A stretch of 21,439 bases of DNA from Priapulus caudatus (lineage: Eukaryota; Priapulida; Priapulimorpha; Priapulimorphida; Priapulidae). The notes under the pieces are model-generated. The model had not been told where the DNA came from. It did no database searches and worked only from the letters and a program-made list of their open reading frames with translations. The DNA lies in the NCBI RefSeq assembly GCF_000485595.1, contig NW_014577115.1:358207-379645 (forward strand). The letters are read 5' to 3'. Positions 18,926-21,439 of the stretch are shown here, in pieces (positions within the stretch are counted from its first letter, which is position 1; the number at the start of each line of letters is the position of its first letter). Position numbers and translations under genes: made by a program.

Positions 18926-19175
18926 ACGAACGACACAAAACACGAACCCTTATCGAAACACAGCCTCGCCCTCGTGCAAAAAAAAACATACATACGAATA
19001 TATATATATATTATTCATACCGTACCTGATATAACGAGGAACGATGAAGCCAGTATGTTTCGCTCATCGCACACAGCAGCTACGCAGCATCGTAGCATAT
19101 GCTACCCTCACTCACATTACATGTAACTATCTTTTCATCGAACACTCCTACGAACAACAACGAAGCACTAGCAGC
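18926..19175. other. unique sequence with a short TA run, no gene seen
   Basis: An A8 run near 18979 and a TATATATATATA run near 18999-19011 follow the CA array. Nothing else can be supported. Confidence 0.5.
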
Positions 19176-19211
19176 AGATAATGTCACGCACGCGTATCCG
19201 TTTCCTTTTTT

Positions 19212-19421
19212 ATGCGAAGTATAACCAAATGCATCGTACACGGCGTTCCCGCAACTTTACTCGGCGAGAACTTAAGCTCGTGGTTCCGGCAGCAGAGACA
19301 ACTGGCTTCGGATCAACTTCTTGTCCCCATCGCACATGCTGCAGTGGCGCTCCTAGCGGAGGCCAGCCGATCCACTAAGATGTCCGCTTTAGGCGCAATA
19401 CAACTCACTACAAGCAGCTAA
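19212..19421 (+). CDS. hypothetical 69-residue open frame, unrecognised
   Basis: ATG at 19212, stop at 19419. The frame is already open from 19179, so exon-like continuation upstream is possible. The product is Leu/Ala/Ser-rich, contains stretches such as LASDQLLVPIAHAAVALLAE (a possible amphipathic helix), and lies in GC-richer sequence than the surroundings. There is no signal peptide, no domain motif and no nearby promoter. ACAG|GTGATT follows the stop and is not useful as a donor. Chance is about as likely as a real exon. Confidence 0.15.
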   Translation: MRSITKCIVHGVPATLLGENLSSWFRQQRQLASDQLLVPIAHAAVALLAEASRSTKMSALGAIQLTTSS

Positions 19422-19805
19422 CAGGTGATTGCGGATTCGCGACTAACGAGGGACGTATGTTAGGCAAGTCCTCGTGTCGTGAGTCCATTTCTTGCGTATA
19501 CGATTTGTCTAAAGCGTCAACGATATTAACAGCCGCATCTTTGCGGTGATGACCGCTTTAACACCACGGGGAGCATAGGACCGCTACTGTAAGAGGCTAT
19601 GCACGAAATAGGAGCCGGTGCACAATCTGCGCCAGCTGCTGACCGCTGCATGTGCGAGCGATAGCACTAATATTTCAAATTGGTATCGATTTTTACTGAT
19701 GTACAGCCCCCGAAGCAGTTAGCCAAGCGTAATTAATCGGAACTTGTAAGATGACTACGAATTCTTTTGTATTTGGGAATCTATCGAAATCTAACCCGCC
19801 TCGAG
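19422..19805. other. unique sequence, no gene seen
   Basis: No open frame or repeat of note on either strand. Confidence 0.5.
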
Positions 19806-19810
19806 CCAGC

Positions 19811-19932
19811 GTTATATATACGAGCTTCATCTCATTCCGATAGAGTCGGAACGTGACGCGGAAGACAACATGGTTCTTAAAATAGAGTTTCTCCTGCGTT
19901 ATACGCCTCTCATGCGATTGTTCTTGATATGA
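19811..19932 (+). promoter_or_regulatory. TATA-box, initiator-like site and 20-codon reading frame
   Basis: TATATATA at 19813-19820 is followed by TCATTC at 19832-19837, which matches the arthropod initiator TCAKTY, although it sits slightly close to the TATA box. A 6-bp hairpin TTCCGA / TCGGAA lies at 19835-19851. An ATG at 19870 in good insect-type context (CAACATGG) opens a 20-codon hydrophobic peptide, MVLKIEFLLRYTPLMRLFLI, ending at 19932. The ensemble resembles a small Pol II transcription start, but each part is short enough to be chance. Confidence 0.2.
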
Positions 19933-19938
19933 GGGAGA

Positions 19939-19975
19939 GACGTTAGTGAGTAATAGGACGTTAGTGAGTAAATAG
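19939..19975. repeat. 18/19-bp tandem duplication
   Basis: GACGTTAGTGAGTAATAG (19939-19956) is immediately repeated as GACGTTAGTGAGTAAATAG (19957-19975), differing by one A. Confidence 0.9.
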
Positions 19976-20074
19976 GCTCTCTGTGCGCAATACCGTAGAA
20001 CGTCTTTGCTAAGAGTGTAGGGTTACTAATGGTTACTCTGGTTTTCCCACACAACTTATCTTTACTTGTCAGAT

Positions 20075-20101
20075 ATATTACTTATATTACTTATATTACT
20101 T
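20075..20101. repeat. three 9-bp units (ATATTACTT)
   Basis: Three tandem copies lie just left of copy B of the duplicated unit. The sequence TTTTCCCACACAAC at 20042-20055, before these units, resembles ATTTCCCATGCAAC at the left edge of copy A. The 9-bp repeats may therefore sit inside an insertion at the copy B boundary. Confidence 0.7.
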
Positions 20102-20103
20102 GT

Positions 20104-21108
20104 CAACACACTCCTTCTCAGCCTCCTCCCTTTCACTCTCGCTGATGACAGAGAGTGATCACCTCCAGCACTCCAGCATTCGCAACACAGTTCGCCTTCA
20201 GTATCACTACTACTGCTACCACCGTATGCCAGAGTATGAGCGGTGTGGCATCTAATTCACTACCACCACCACTACCACGTTAGAAGAGAATTGCTTAGGC
20301 CTACTGCTGCGTCGACCGTCAAATGCCATATATACTCGCCTCTCATTCAGTAGGGTTGTCATGGACACGACGACGATTTACGAGGGTGATTACCATCGCA
20401 TGTTGCAAGGATATATATCAAATCACATTCAATCCTTATATATTCATTATATTATATATTCATATGCATTCAATCCAACCGTTCTCGATAGTATTGGCAC
20501 AATTTGACACACTTGCATTTATCAAATTTGTTCTCCATGAAAATGTCTTCAGTACATGTATTTGTATTTGAATTACACGCAATAAAGATTTAATCATAAT
20601 AAAAAAATTTATAGTCAGACGGTTTGCCATTTTCCGTCCTTTCGACGTCGATCTGATAATCTATTAAGCGTGCATGGCTTGGGCCATAGTTTTGTCACAT
20701 ACGAGTAGGTACGGCTGTCACCATAATTGCGTCGCATCGCTTACATGAAAGCGAACTCCTGAAGGCTTAACCAGCATAAACGGAAAAACATCTACTAAAA
20801 TATCGATCCTATTTATCTGATACAATATATCTCACGATCTGCACAGGAGCGTATATCCATGGCATCTATACGGAGTCTGGTAAACGCAATCTCCATAATT
20901 GAGCACGAAATCTGGCTAGAAGCATCCTAGGAATGATTCTCACGGAAAATCATCTAAAAATATCAATGCTATTCTATATGTATCTGATACGATATCCCGC
21001 GACTGCCGTAAAAGGGTATATCTGTAGCGTGTGCGGCGGCCGGGAACTAATCGATGTGTGTTTTTTTGCGACCGCAAACATTCCGCCAGGAGAAAAGTAT
21101 AGACACAA
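20104..21108. repeat. duplicated unit, copy B (non-microsatellite core)
   Basis: Same orientation and order of blocks as 12488-13536, about 7.6 kb to the left. The offset falls from 7619 at the left edge to 7554 at the shared ACATACACACAGGG inside the CA arrays (13801 and 21355), so B has lost a net 65 bases over 1.3 kb. Many losses remove G or GC within otherwise identical sequence, for example GGCAGCAATTTTGACAGC in A against GGCACAATTTGACAC in B. This pattern suits noisy long-read consensus as well as true divergence. Confidence 0.9.
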
Positions 21109-21439
21109 CACGACACACACACGTGCGACACACCACACAGACACGCGCGCGCACACACACATCACACACACACACACACACCACACAGACACACACACCA
21201 CACACAGACACACACAGCGCGACACACAACATCGCGACATACCACAGCCGCGACACATCACACGCACGCACAACACACATCACACACACACACAGCACAC
21301 ACACACACACTTACACACACACAACACGCATCACACACACACACACAGACACACACATACACACAGGGCACACACACCACAGCACACACCACGCACATCA
21401 CACCACACACACCGACACACCACACCACACACCACACCA
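21109..21439. repeat. (CA)n array, right partner of copy B, truncated by window end
   Basis: Imperfect CA repeat with CGCG and CAGA variants. It aligns with the first ~300 bases of the CA array after copy A through shared landmarks (GACATACCACA, CACACGCACGCACA, ACATACACACAGGGCACACA). It continues beyond the window. Confidence 0.95.

Overview
The window reads as eukaryotic, most likely invertebrate, non-coding DNA. No ribosome-binding sites or bacterial-style gene packing are visible. No complete protein gene, rRNA gene or intact tRNA gene can be supported. Roughly 30% of the 21.4 kb is simple sequence by eye: (GTAT)n, GTAGGTAT octamers, (GT/CA)n, (CT/GA)n and (TA)n. The rest is moderately AT-rich unique sequence with scattered short inverted repeats. 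The abundance of CA, CT/GA and CpG-containing microsatellites would suit an arthropod, for example an insect, but this taxonomic guess is weak. The long open frames, up to 585 codons of His-Thr or Val-Cys, are artefacts, because (CA)n and (GT)n contain no stop codon in any frame.

Layout. 29-1478 is a compound microsatellite: GTAT, then GTAGGTAT, then GTAT, then GT/GC, then AT. 1479-3660 is unique sequence, except for a (CA)n tract and a degenerate ~20 bp minisatellite at about 2711-3020. 3660-4624 is a TA and GT array interrupted by a poly(A) islet. 4630-4934 is a CRE-motif-rich segment. 4935-4986 is a short inverted repeat related to a second one at 8155-8213. 5150-5302 is GT/GC-rich. 5955-6285 is GC-richer and has promoter-like YY1 and ETS motifs. 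6880-7134, 8926-9010, 9640-9812, 12012-12346 and 17125-17290 are pyrimidine or purine tracts. 9297-9400 (minus) carries Pol III A and B boxes and looks like a tRNA-derived SINE relic. 10011-10052 and 11340-11440 are two possible first coding exons, each ATG-initiated and ending at a GT donor. 12488-13536 and 20104-21108 are two copies of the same ~1 kb sequence. Each runs rightward into a CA array (13537-15955 and 21109-window end). 16201-17000 is a cluster of nested palindromes built on TGCGAC/GTCGCA, probably a foldback-type non-autonomous transposon.

How the parts relate. There is no operon or pathway. The main structural event is the duplication spaced about 7.6 kb apart. It can be traced inside the CA arrays by a shared landmark (13801 and 21355). 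The second copy is mostly a shortened version of the first, differing by many 1-3 base losses. That fits either a diverged duplicate or under-corrected long-read assembly of the same sequence. I did not find a convincing new biological system. The most interesting leads are this duplication, the palindrome cluster near 16.2-17.0 kb, the paired CATAGAAATA hairpins, and the 9.8-11.6 kb stretch with possible exons.
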